From positions 1 to 49,088 of the forward strand of contig USAE01000004.1 in NCBI GenBank assembly GCA_900552655.1: 49,088 bases of DNA, read 5' to 3'. A program made the translations under genes and the position numbers. Shown piece by piece: positions 23,020 to 30,259 of the stretch. The stretch's first letter is position 1, and each line of letters begins with the position of its first letter. This DNA is from an uncultured Clostridium sp. Lineage in GTDB: Bacteria > Bacillota > Clostridia > TANB77 > CAG-508. The notes beneath the pieces are model-generated. The model did no database searches and was not told where the DNA came from. It worked only from the letters and a program-made list of their open reading frames with translations.

Positions 23020-25104
23020 TTATTCGCTTTTCTTTCCTCTTGAAGCTACAATTTGTTCTAAAACTGATTTTGGAACTTCTTCATAGTGTGATGGTTCCAT
23101 AGAGTATGTTCCTCTACCTTGTGTTTTTGAACGTAAGTCTGTAGCATATCCAAACATTTCAGATAATGGAATAAATGAGTGAATTTCTTGCATTCCATCG
23201 CTTCCATCCATACCTTCCATTCTTCCACGTCTAGAGTTTACATCTCCAATAACATCTCCCATGTATTCTTCTGGAACTGTTATTTCTACTTTCATAATAG
23301 GTTCTAGAATAACAACACCAGATTGTTTACATCCTTCTTTGAATGCCATTGATGATGCAATTTTGAAAGCCATTTCTGAAGAGTCAACTTCGTGGTATGA
23401 ACCATCTACTAATGTAGCTTTAAAGTCTATAACTGGGTAACCAGCTAAGTAACCACCTTCAGCTGCTTCTCTTAATCCTTGTTCTATTGGTTTAATATAT
23501 TCTTTAGGAACAGCTCCACCAACGATTTTGCTTTCAAATTCTATTCCTTTACCTGGCTCTAATGGTTCCATTTCTAACCAAACATCACCATATTGTCCTT
23601 TACCACCAGATTGACGAATGAATTTACCTTGAACTCTAACATTCTTTTTGATTGTTTCTTTGTAAGCAACTTGTGGTTTACCTACATTACATTCAACTTT
23701 AAATTCTCTTTTTAATCTGTCAACGATGATATCTAGGTGTAATTCACCCATACCAGCAATAATTGTTTGTCCAGTTTCATGGTTTGTATATGTTTTAAAT
23801 GTTGGATCTTCTTCAGCTAGTTTTGCTAATGCTATACCCATTTTTTCTTGAGCAACCTTATCTTTTGGTTCGATAGCAATATCAATAACTGGCTCTGGGA
23901 ATTCCATAGACTCTAATATAACAGGATTACTCATATCGCATAAAGTATCTCCTGTTGTAACTTCTTTTAGTCCTACAGCTGCAGCTATATCTCCTGCATA
24001 TACTTTATCTATATCTTCTCTGTGATTAGAGTGCATTTGTAATATTCTTCCGATTCTTTCTTTTTTACCTTTATTAGAGTTTAAAACTGTTGAACCAGAT
24101 TCTAAAACTCCTGAATAAACTCTAAAGAAACATAATTTTCCAACAAATGGGTCTGTAGCAATTTTAAATGCTAAAGCTGCAAATGGTTCTTTGTCTGAAG
24201 TTTTTCTTTCTACTTCGTTACCATCTTCGTCAACACCTTTAATATGTGGAATATCTAATGGTGATGGCATATAGTCAACTATTGCATTTAATAATTCTTG
24301 AACACCTTTGTTTTTGTATGAAGAACCACATGTTACTGGAACTATTGTGTTTGCAATTGTTCCTGCACGTAAACCTTTTTTGATTTCTTCCATTGTTAGT
24401 TCTTCACCATCTAAATATTTCATCATTAATTCTTCATCTTGTTCAGCAACAGATTCTATCATTTTATCATGATATTCTTGTGCTAATTCTTTCATGTCTT
24501 CAGGAATTTCTATTTCTTCAATTTCTTTTCCTAAATCGTCTTTATGAATAAAAGCTTTCATGTTAATTAGGTCTACTATACCTTTAAATTGATCTTCTGC
24601 TCCAATTGGTAATTGGATTGGTACAGCATTTGCTTTTAATCTATTTTTTAATTGATCAACACATAGCATAAAGTTTGCTCCTGTGATGTCCATTTTGTTT
24701 ACATATACCATTCTTGGTACTTGATATTTGTCAGCTTGTCTCCAAACAGTTTCTGTTTGTGGTTGAACTCCACCTTTAGCTGCAAGTACTGTAACTGCAC
24801 CGTCAAGAACTCTTAAAGATCTTTGAACTTCTACTGTAAAGTCAACGTGTCCTGGTGTATCTATAATATTTATTCTATTATTGTTCCAGAAACAAGTTGT
24901 AGCAGCAGATGTAATTGTTATACCTCTTTCTTGTTCTTGTTCCATCCAGTCCATAGTAGCTGCACCTTCGTGAGTTTCACCTATTTTATGAACTTTACCT
25001 GTATAGAAAAGTATTCTCTCTGTTGTTGTTGTTTTACCAGCATCAATATGAGCCATAATTCCTATATTTCTTGTTCTTTCTAATGGATATTCTCTTCCTG
25101 CCAA
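23020..25104 (-). CDS. fusA: Elongation factor G
   Basis: Translocase GTPase. P-loop Ala-His-Ile-Asp-Ala-Gly-Lys-Thr-Thr, switch II Asp-Thr-Pro-Gly-His-Val-Asp, guanine motif Asn-Lys-Met-Asp, and the domain IV loop with Ser-Gly-Gly-Lys-Gly-Gln-Tyr-Gly. At 694 residues it is full length. It sits in the str operon between rpsG (about 40 bases upstream) and tuf. The domain II-V sequence is complete, with no sign that this is a paralogue such as TetO-like proteins. Confidence 0.98.
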   Translation of the reverse strand: MAGREYPLERTRNIGIMAHIDAGKTTTTERILFYTGKVHKIGETHEGAATMDWMEQEQERGITITSAATTCFWNNNRINIIDTPGHVDFTVEVQRSLRVLDGAVTVLAAKGGVQPQTETVWRQADKYQVPRMVYVNKMDITGANFMLCVDQLKNRLKANAVPIQLPIGAEDQFKGIVDLINMKAFIHKDDLGKEIEEIEIPEDMKELAQEYHDKMIESVAEQDEELMMKYLDGEELTMEEIKKGLRAGTIANTIVPVTCGSSYKNKGVQELLNAIVDYMPSPLDIPHIKGVDEDGNEVERKTSDKEPFAALAFKIATDPFVGKLCFFRVYSGVLESGSTVLNSNKGKKERIGRILQMHSNHREDIDKVYAGDIAAAVGLKEVTTGDTLCDMSNPVILESMEFPEPVIDIAIEPKDKVAQEKMGIALAKLAEEDPTFKTYTNHETGQTIIAGMGELHLDIIVDRLKREFKVECNVGKPQVAYKETIKKNVRVQGKFIRQSGGKGQYGDVWLEMEPLEPGKGIEFESKIVGGAVPKEYIKPIEQGLREAAEGGYLAGYPVIDFKATLVDGSYHEVDSSEMAFKIASSMAFKEGCKQSGVVILEPIMKVEITVPEEYMGDVIGDVNSRRGRMEGMDGSDGMQEIHSFIPLSEMFGYATDLRSKTQGRGTYSMEPSHYEEVPKSVLEQIVASRGKKSE

Positions 25105-25141
25105 CTTTATTTCCTCCTCTCAGGGTTTATTACTTTTTATA

Positions 25142-25612
25142 TTACCATTTGTAATGTGCAAATGCTTTGTTAGCTTCTGCCATTCTATGTGTATCTTCTT
25201 TCTTCTTGAATGCTCCACCGTTTCCGTTTATAGCATCTATAATTTCTCCGGCTAATTTTTCAGCCATTGTCTTTTCATGTCTTGTTCTTGCATATCTTAC
25301 TAACCATCTTAAACCTAATGTTTGTCTTCTTTCTGGTCTGATTTCTAATGGAACTTGGTATGTAGCTCCACCAACTCTTCTAGCTTTAACTTCAAGAACT
25401 GGCATAATGTTGTTTAGCGCTTCTTCAAAAACTTCTAGTGGATCTCTTTGCTCTTTTTCTTTTATAATGTCAAATGCACCATAAACTATTTTTTGAGCAA
25501 CTGATTTTTTACCATCTAACATTATGTTGTTTACTAATTTTGTAACAACTTTGCTGTTATACATTGGATCTGGTAAAACTTCTCTTTTTGCTATATATCC
25601 TTTTCTTGGCAC
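25142..25612 (-). CDS. rpsG: 30S ribosomal protein S7
   Basis: Primary 16S rRNA binding protein that starts assembly of the small-subunit head. It opens Pro-Arg-Lys-Gly-Tyr-Ile-Ala-Lys-Arg, and has Asn-Ile-Met-Leu-Asp-Gly-Lys-Lys, Val-Gly-Gly-Ala-Thr-Tyr-Gln-Val-Pro and His-Arg-Met-Ala-Glu-Ala-Asn-Lys-Ala-Phe-Ala-His-Tyr. At 156 residues it is full length. A possible regulatory RNA structure lies between rpsL and this gene (25642-25725). Confidence 0.98.
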   Translation of the reverse strand: MPRKGYIAKREVLPDPMYNSKVVTKLVNNIMLDGKKSVAQKIVYGAFDIIKEKEQRDPLEVFEEALNNIMPVLEVKARRVGGATYQVPLEIRPERRQTLGLRWLVRYARTRHEKTMAEKLAGEIIDAINGNGGAFKKKEDTHRMAEANKAFAHYKW

Positions 25613-25641
25613 TATTCTTCCCTCCTTATTTTTATTCTGAT

Positions 25642-25725
25642 ACTAATTTAGTATCTAGGTACTCTGAAAAGTCTTTCTTTTCCGTATAGTGCTATATATT
25701 CTAAATTTAAGTACCTTAAATTAGT
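25642..25725 (-). promoter_or_regulatory. Imperfect inverted repeat in the rpsL-rpsG intercistronic region
   Basis: ACTAATTTA plus AGGTAC (25642-25650, 25657-25662) pair with GTACCT plus TAAATTAGT (25711-25716, 25717-25725), leaving a 6-base bulge and a 48-base loop. In enteric bacteria S7 controls its own synthesis through the rpsL-rpsG spacer, so a similar role is possible. This is inference. Confidence 0.45.
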
Positions 25726-25756
25726 AATTATTAGCACTAGTTTTTATTACCTAATT

Positions 25757-26170
25757 TTATTTTTTAGGTCTTTTTGCTCCATATTTTGATCTAGCTTGCA
25801 TTCTGTCTTTAACACCTGCTGTATCTAATGTTCCTCTAATAATATGATATCTAACACCTGGAAGGTCTTTTACTCTTCCTCCTCTTATTAAAACAACACT
25901 ATGTTCTTGTAAGTTATGTCCTATTCCTGGGATATAAGATGTTACTTCATAACCATTAGAAAGTCTAACTCTGGCAACTTTTCTTAAAGCTGAGTTAGGT
26001 TTCTTTGGTGTTACAGTTTTAACTACTGTACAAACTCCTCTTTTTTGTGGTGCTCTGTGGTTAGTTGTTCTATTTTTCTTAGAGTTATAACCATGTTGCA
26101 ACGCTGGAGCTGTTGATTTTGTCATTGATGTTTTTCTTCCTTTTCTTACTAATTGATTAATTGTTGGCAC
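25757..26170 (-). CDS. rpsL: 30S ribosomal protein S12
   Basis: Decoding-centre protein. Pro-Thr-Ile-Asn-Gln-Leu-Val-Arg-Lys-Gly start, Thr-Pro-Lys-Lys-Pro-Asn-Ser-Ala-Leu-Arg (wild-type Lys at the streptomycin position), Gly-Ile-Gly-His-Asn-Leu-Gln-Glu-His-Ser, and Arg-Ser-Lys-Tyr-Gly-Ala-Lys-Arg-Pro. At 137 residues it is normal. It is the first gene of the str operon, with a consensus promoter about 65 bases upstream of the start. rpoC, which often precedes rpsL in Firmicutes, is not here; small foreign-looking genes are found instead. Confidence 0.98.
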   Translation of the reverse strand: MPTINQLVRKGRKTSMTKSTAPALQHGYNSKKNRTTNHRAPQKRGVCTVVKTVTPKKPNSALRKVARVRLSNGYEVTSYIPGIGHNLQEHSVVLIRGGRVKDLPGVRYHIIRGTLDTAGVKDRMQARSKYGAKRPKK

Positions 26171-26233
26171 TTAAATTTCACCTCCTAAAATATTATATAT
26201 TGCCTATTTGTGCATAATACACTAGCGTGAATT

Positions 26234-26262
26234 ATTTTATCACCAAAATGTGGTAATGTCAA
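26234..26262 (-). promoter_or_regulatory. Promoter of the str operon
   Basis: TTGACA (26257-26262) and TAAAAT (26234-26239) on the minus strand with a 17-base spacer. Confidence 0.8.
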
Positions 26263-26362
26263 TATTTAATAGTGTTTTTTATTAGAATCTCTTAACTTTT
26301 ATAAAAAGAAAAAGAGAGGTCAGCTTTCTGCAATTTGTGCTTCTGCTTTCCCCTCATTTAAT

Positions 26363-26692
26363 TCACTCCCCTCTTTTTCTGAAATTTTGAATTGCTTTTT
26401 TGATGGAATTGATAAACAACCCACCAACAAGTACTAACAATGCATCTCTTAGGACAGATGCTAGTGTTAATTCTCCAAAGAGAATATTAGCAAGTTCTTG
26501 CCAATTCCCCTCTGTTAACCTTGTTAGTACTACGATGATTGAAATAACAATCAACCATACTAGCAGTTTCCACAGAAGCTCGATTGCTCCTGCAATGGGA
26601 ACAAGAATTTTGTAAATTGCCATTCTTGCTTCCCGAGAGAGAGTTCTCTTTTTCTTAGGAGACTGTTGTTTGTTTTCTTTTTCAGTACACAT
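26363..26692 (-). CDS. Unknown small membrane protein (109 residues)
   Basis: A basic, hydrophilic N-terminus (about 1-28, with Lys-Lys-Lys-Arg) is followed by two or three hydrophobic segments (about 30-60 and 75-95) and a basic tail ending Phe-Arg-Lys-Arg-Gly-Glu. It is an inner-membrane protein with no recognised family; the layout is somewhat holin-like but no holin motif is seen. AAGGAGGAG precedes ATG 26692. It contains an in-frame CGG (near 26632) and is less AT-rich than the ribosomal genes next to it. It has its own TTTACA/TATAAT promoter. With the next gene it forms a pair of autonomous, foreign-looking membrane-protein genes. Confidence 0.75.
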   Translation of the reverse strand: MCTEKENKQQSPKKKRTLSREARMAIYKILVPIAGAIELLWKLLVWLIVISIIVVLTRLTEGNWQELANILFGELTLASVLRDALLVLVGGLFINSIKKAIQNFRKRGE

Positions 26693-26737
26693 GAATATAC
26701 TCCTCCTTAATTTTGTTCAACAGTAGTTGACTTTTTA

Positions 26738-26766
26738 ATTATAACACAATTTCTAAAATTTGTAAA
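26738..26766 (-). promoter_or_regulatory. Promoter of the 26363-26692 gene
   Basis: TTTACA (26761-26766) and TATAAT (26738-26743) on the minus strand, spacer 17. Confidence 0.7.
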
Positions 26767-26800
26767 TATTTATGTTTACTTAATACAATTCATACAAATG

Positions 26801-26830
26801 GATAAGGAGATGCAGTCTGCATCTCCTATC
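26801..26830 (-). terminator. Hairpin directly after the 26833-27069 gene
   Basis: AGGAGATGCA pairs with TGCATCTCCT (26805-26814, 26818-26827) around GTC, and the flanks GAT/ATC can extend it. A clear U tract is lacking, so it may protect the transcript end rather than terminate. Confidence 0.55.
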
Positions 26831-26832
26831 GG

Positions 26833-27069
26833 TTAACTTGCTTTACTTCTCCTTCCCATTTTATAACCAACCAAAAGGCTGACTACAATAAACAAAATGT
26901 CTTTTAAAGAGATAAAGCTTTTGGCTTTACTCCAAAGACCAGTTCCTACTGCAGAAAACCATTCAACTAATTTTCCTGGATGAATCTGCAAAGTTCCGGA
27001 TGAGAACAAAATTGCTGCCACAATAACTACTAAAATAATGAGAATAATTAACCGTTTCTTTTTGTTCAT
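26833..27069 (-). CDS. Unknown small membrane protein (78 residues)
   Basis: The N-terminus is Met-Asn-Lys-Lys-Lys-Arg followed by a strong hydrophobic helix (about 7-26), a loop with two Trp residues, then a second hydrophobic helix (about 53-68) and the basic end Gly-Arg-Arg-Ser-Lys. It is probably a two-helix hairpin in the inner membrane, like small toxins or phage accessory proteins, but no family is recognised. GGAGGTTATATT precedes the ATG. Its fifth Lys/Arg cluster uses CGG, which native genes avoid. It has its own TTGACT/TATAAT promoter and its own hairpin downstream. Confidence 0.75.
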   Translation of the reverse strand: MNKKKRLIILIILVVIVAAILFSSGTLQIHPGKLVEWFSAVGTGLWSKAKSFISLKDILFIVVSLLVGYKMGRRSKAS

Positions 27070-27100
27070 AATATAACCTCCAACTTTTTTTATACTTACT

Positions 27101-27129
27101 ATTATACGACATTATGTTAAATTAGTCAA
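27101..27129 (-). promoter_or_regulatory. Promoter of the 26833-27069 gene
   Basis: TTGACT (27124-27129) and TATAAT (27101-27106) on the minus strand, spacer 17. Confidence 0.7.
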
Positions 27130-27257
27130 TTCAACTGTTTTACTATACCTATTTTCCTACATCTTATTTCTATTATTTTTTGGTTGTATCTTTTTTATTT
27201 AACTTTTTTTCATTATTTATAACTATCATTTGTTCGTTAAATTTACATAAAGAGTTA

Positions 27258-27286
27258 TTGACATTATTTCCCTTTTTTAGTATAAT
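27258..27286 (+). promoter_or_regulatory. Perfect consensus promoter of the 27351-28793 gene pair
   Basis: TTGACA (27258-27263), a 17-base spacer and TATAAT (27281-27286): a full sigma-A consensus, suggesting strong expression of the unknown genes behind it. Confidence 0.85.
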
Positions 27287-27350
27287 AAACATAGTGTGTA
27301 ACACTAAAGAGAGGAGGATATCTTGGTTTTATTCTAAGATAGACATAATT

Positions 27351-27494
27351 ATGGAAGAAAAAAAATTACCAACTAAAGAAGAATTAAAAAATTTGTCTCC
27401 TAAAGAATTAGCAGATTATAAATTAGAGTTAAGTCAGCTTTCTTTAGAAATAGACGAATTAATAAAAAAATGTGATGATATTTTATCAAAATAA
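27351..27494 (+). CDS. Small 47-residue helical protein paired with the 417-residue coiled-coil gene
   Basis: Starts at ATG 27351 and ends at TAA 27494. It is charged and helical, with Thr-Lys-Glu-Glu-Leu-Lys-Asn-Leu-Ser-Pro-Lys-Glu-Leu-Ala and a heptad of Leu/Ile ending Cys-Asp-Asp-Ile-Leu. The strong ribosome site GAGAGGAGG (27309-27317) lies 34 bases before this ATG. It is better placed for a TTG at 27323 that opens only a four-codon frame, so initiation here is not fully explained. It mirrors the 55-residue ORF before the coiled-coil gene at 18688. Confidence 0.55.
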   Translation: MEEKKLPTKEELKNLSPKELADYKLELSQLSLEIDELIKKCDDILSK

Positions 27495-27508
27495 AATATT
27501 TAGAGAGG

Positions 27509-27538
27509 ATGGTGAAGCCTCATATAGGAGGCAAATAA
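27509..27538 (+). promoter_or_regulatory. Nine-codon leader ORF over a hairpin that hides a ribosome site
   Basis: GAGAGG precedes ATG 27509, which opens the frame Met-Val-Lys-Pro-His-Ile-Gly-Gly-Lys and stops at 27536-27538, two bases before the next ATG. GCCTC (27517-27521) pairs with GAGGC (27528-27532), which contains the AGGAGG ribosome site of the 417-residue gene. Translation of the leader would open the hairpin. Confidence 0.5.
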
Positions 27539-27539
27539 T

Positions 27540-28793
27540 ATGGCAAGAGAATTTTCAGAAATTAGCAATGAATATTCAGAAAAAAAAGTAGCATTTCAAG
27601 ATATAAAAACACACTTAGATGAAATCATGAATCTTAGAGAAACTATAGAAAATTACGAACAACAAATTAATTCTTTACAAGCAAAAAAAGCAAATCTTTC
27701 TATTTTTAATGCTTTTTTTATGGAAGAAGATATATCTTCAAAACAAGCAGATATAGATACACAAATTAATCAAATTAAAGATGAAATAAATGCTTTAAAA
27801 AATAATTCTTTATACAGAACAAAAGAGCAAATAGAAGAAGCTTCTTCAAGTTTAGATAGTTATCTAGAAGATCTTAATACAAATAATGAGTTTAAAAAAG
27901 TTGTAAGAGAACACCTAATTGCAGATGCAGAAAAAACTCTTCCAACACTTCAAGAAGATAAAAACAAACCTGCTCTTACACTTAATATTTTAAATAAAAT
28001 AGAAGAATCTGCTAAAGACGATATTTCTTTAAAAGGTCTTTTAACTATCGATAAAGATAAAGCAAAAGTAGCTCTTTTAGAAGAATTACTTGCCGAAACT
28101 AATAACATAAAACCAGGTAGTAAAGGTTCTAAAGCTGATGAAGCAAAAGCTGAAAGAGACATAGCATTACAAGTATACCAAAAACAAATAAACAATATGA
28201 AAAGAAAAATCGAATCTAAAGGAAATATCTTAAAAACTTATATAACAAATAACAAAGAAAAATTAGGTATTCCAGATGATTTAGATATAAATTTTGATGA
28301 CAAAAATTCTCCATTATATTATATAGGTCAATATGCTAATTCTGATTCTTCTATTAGTTTCGACGATATAAAGAAAAAAGCCAATGATTCTTTAAAATTT
28401 TATGATAAAAAAATAGCTATTTGCCAAAACATGATAAGATATGCAAAAAAAGATGTTGAAGAGCTAAAAAGCCAAAAAGCTTTTTCTGGCAAAGGTTTAA
28501 AATCTTTTGAAGATTTTGGTTTAGTTTCAAAAGTAAAAAGATTTTTTGTAGGTATTGGAAAAGGTATTTCTAATTGGATAAATGACAAACCACATCCATT
28601 TAAAAATGTATTTAATAGAGTGGAAACTCCTGTTATAGACTCACAAACAAAAATAGTAGATACAGATAATAATTTTAAAGACTTTATTCATACAGAAATT
28701 GGACAAGATGCTTACCAAAGAGTTTTTAACGAATATAATAGAAAAATTAAATCTCAAACTTCTAGAGCTCAAGACGATAGAGAAGATAGATAA
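27540..28793 (+). CDS. Unknown 417-residue coiled-coil protein
   Basis: I do not recognise this protein. It is a long, charged, almost wholly helical protein. Coiled coil fills about residues 10-140 and 190-320. Then comes Leu-Val-Ser-Lys-Val-Lys-Arg-Phe-Phe-Val-Gly-Ile-Gly-Lys-Gly-Ile-Ser-Asn-Trp (about 325-345), an amphipathic aromatic/basic patch, and a hydrophilic C-terminus ending Asp-Asp-Arg-Glu-Asp-Arg. It has no signal peptide and one Cys. The patch resembles that in the coiled-coil protein at 18688-19737. It is driven by the consensus promoter at 27258 and preceded by a small ORF and a leader peptide. Its 3' end overlaps the convergent trmFO frame by 25 bases. Confidence 0.75.
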   Translation: MAREFSEISNEYSEKKVAFQDIKTHLDEIMNLRETIENYEQQINSLQAKKANLSIFNAFFMEEDISSKQADIDTQINQIKDEINALKNNSLYRTKEQIEEASSSLDSYLEDLNTNNEFKKVVREHLIADAEKTLPTLQEDKNKPALTLNILNKIEESAKDDISLKGLLTIDKDKAKVALLEELLAETNNIKPGSKGSKADEAKAERDIALQVYQKQINNMKRKIESKGNILKTYITNNKEKLGIPDDLDINFDDKNSPLYYIGQYANSDSSISFDDIKKKANDSLKFYDKKIAICQNMIRYAKKDVEELKSQKAFSGKGLKSFEDFGLVSKVKRFFVGIGKGISNWINDKPHPFKNVFNRVETPVIDSQTKIVDTDNNFKDFIHTEIGQDAYQRVFNEYNRKIKSQTSRAQDDREDR

Positions 28794-30193
28794 AGTACAT
28801 AAAAAAATAAACGGTTTAAAAACCGTTTATTTTTTATTGCTTCTTCTAATTTTTCCATAGCTCTATCTGCAAGTATTTTATACTTTTCTTTTTTGTCTTT
28901 TATTCTTCTTTCTAGCACAGGTACTATCCCAAAGTTTGCATTCATTGGTTGAAATCTCTCATTTTTTGTAGATATATAGGTAGCTAAAGCTCCTGTCATT
29001 GTTTCTATTGGCAATGTAAATTCTTCTTCACCTTTAAAGTTTAATACAGCATTTATTCCAGCCATAAGCCCAGATGAAATAGATTCTACATATCCCTCAA
29101 CGCCTGTAATTTGCCCTGCAAAATACAAATTATTAATATTTCTCATTTTATATGTATTAGTAAGCAACTTACTAGAATCTATAAAAGTATTCCTATGCAT
29201 TACACCATATTTAACAAATTCCGCATTTTCCAGGCCAGGAATTCCTGAAAAGACTCTTTTTTGCTCTCCAAATTTTAAATTCGTTTGGAAGCCCACCAAA
29301 TTAAATATATTCCCTTCTGTATCATCTTGTCTTAATTGTACTAATGCATATGGTCTTCTACCTGTTTTAGGATTTGTAAATCCTACTGGTTTTAATGGAC
29401 CAAATCTTAGTGTGTCTTCCCCTCTCTTGGCCATTATTTCTATAGGCATACATCCTTCAAATATTTCTCTTTTTTCGAAATTATGAAGTTCTACAACTTC
29501 TGCATTTACTAAATTATTATAAAAAGCTTCATATTCTTCTTTTTCTAATGGTAAATTTATATAATTTTGTTTGTCTTTTGTACTTTCTAGTCTTTTTCTC
29601 CAATCTTCTAATTCTTCATCTCTTCCTCTTTCTTGTTCGTATCTATCACCCCAAAAAGCAATATCAAAATTAATACTCTCTTTAGTTACGATTGGCGCAG
29701 CAGCATCGTAAAAATATAATTTATCTTGCTTCGTTATTTTCGAAATTTCTTTAGCTAAATTATCCGAAGTTAGTGGTCCTGTTGCTATAATTGTAATTGC
29801 CTCTTCTAATAGTTTTTCTAAATTAACCACTTCTTCATTTATAATTTCTATATTGGGATTATTTTTAATTTCCTCTGTAACTTTTTTTGAAAACACTTCT
29901 CTGTCTACTGCTAGAGCTTGCCCAGCTGGCACAGAAGTGCTATCTGCTATTTTTATAAGAAGCGAATCCATCCTTCTTAGTTCTTCTTTTAAAAGTCCAC
30001 ATGCATTTGTATGTAAATTTGACTTAAAAGAATTGCTACATACAATCTCCGCCAAATCACTATTCGAATGTGCTGGCGAATATTTTTTAGGTTTCATTTC
30101 GTATAATTTAACTTTTATTCCTCTTTTGGAAATTTGGTAGGCAGCTTCTGTTCCTGCTAGCCCACCACCTATTACATTTATATAATCTTTCAT
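28769..30193 (-). CDS. trmFO: tRNA m5U54 methyltransferase TrmFO, with abnormal C-terminal tail
   Basis: Folate- and FAD-dependent enzyme that makes 5-methyluridine at tRNA position 54. FAD site Val-Ile-Gly-Gly-Gly-Leu-Ala-Gly-Thr-Glu-Ala-Ala near the start, Val-Cys-Ser-Asn-Ser-Phe-Lys-Ser, a Cys in Phe-Glu-Gly-Cys-Met-Pro-Ile-Glu, and Gly-Gln-Ile-Thr-Gly-Val-Glu-Gly-Tyr-Val-Glu-Ser. The family is usually about 435-450 residues; here the frame runs to 474. The last 25 codons pass through the bidirectional terminator (28805-28832) and into the convergent gene. One extra A in the A6 run at 28830-28835 would end the protein at TAA just before the hairpin, so an indel is likely. Confidence 0.93.
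   Translation of the reverse strand: MKDYINVIGGGLAGTEAAYQISKRGIKVKLYEMKPKKYSPAHSNSDLAEIVCSNSFKSNLHTNACGLLKEELRRMDSLLIKIADSTSVPAGQALAVDREVFSKKVTEEIKNNPNIEIINEEVVNLEKLLEEAITIIATGPLTSDNLAKEISKITKQDKLYFYDAAAPIVTKESINFDIAFWGDRYEQERGRDEELEDWRKRLESTKDKQNYINLPLEKEEYEAFYNNLVNAEVVELHNFEKREIFEGCMPIEIMAKRGEDTLRFGPLKPVGFTNPKTGRRPYALVQLRQDDTEGNIFNLVGFQTNLKFGEQKRVFSGIPGLENAEFVKYGVMHRNTFIDSSKLLTNTYKMRNINNLYFAGQITGVEGYVESISSGLMAGINAVLNFKGEEEFTLPIETMTGALATYISTKNERFQPMNANFGIVPVLERRIKDKKEKYKILADRAMEKLEEAIKNKRFLNRLFFYVLYLSSLSS
28801..28836. terminator. Bidirectional terminator lying inside the trmFO frame
   Basis: AAATAAACGGTTT (28805-28817) pairs with AAACCGTTTATTT (28820-28832). T runs lie on both sides, so it serves both the 417-residue gene and trmFO. 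The minus-strand U run comes before the trmFO stop codon. Confidence 0.85.
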
Positions 30194-30212
30194 TATTATC
30201 CTTTCTAAAAAC

Positions 30213-30243
30213 AGTATGTGTAAACTTATAGCTTACACATACT
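30213..30243 (-). terminator. Terminator of the SNF2 helicase gene
   Basis: AGTATGTGTAA pairs with TTACACATACT (30213-30223, 30233-30243); on the minus strand GTTTTTAG follows. Confidence 0.8.
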
Positions 30244-30259
30244 ACTTTCATTTATTTTA

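Noticed and set aside
26300..26362. Terminator after the 26363-26692 gene
   Set aside because: Repeats of GCTTTCTGC type are present but run in the same direction and cannot pair into a good stem, although a U-rich stretch follows.
27323..27337. Four-codon TTG leader ORF before the 47-residue gene
   Set aside because: The strong ribosome site fits it, but such a short frame arises easily by chance and nothing else supports it.
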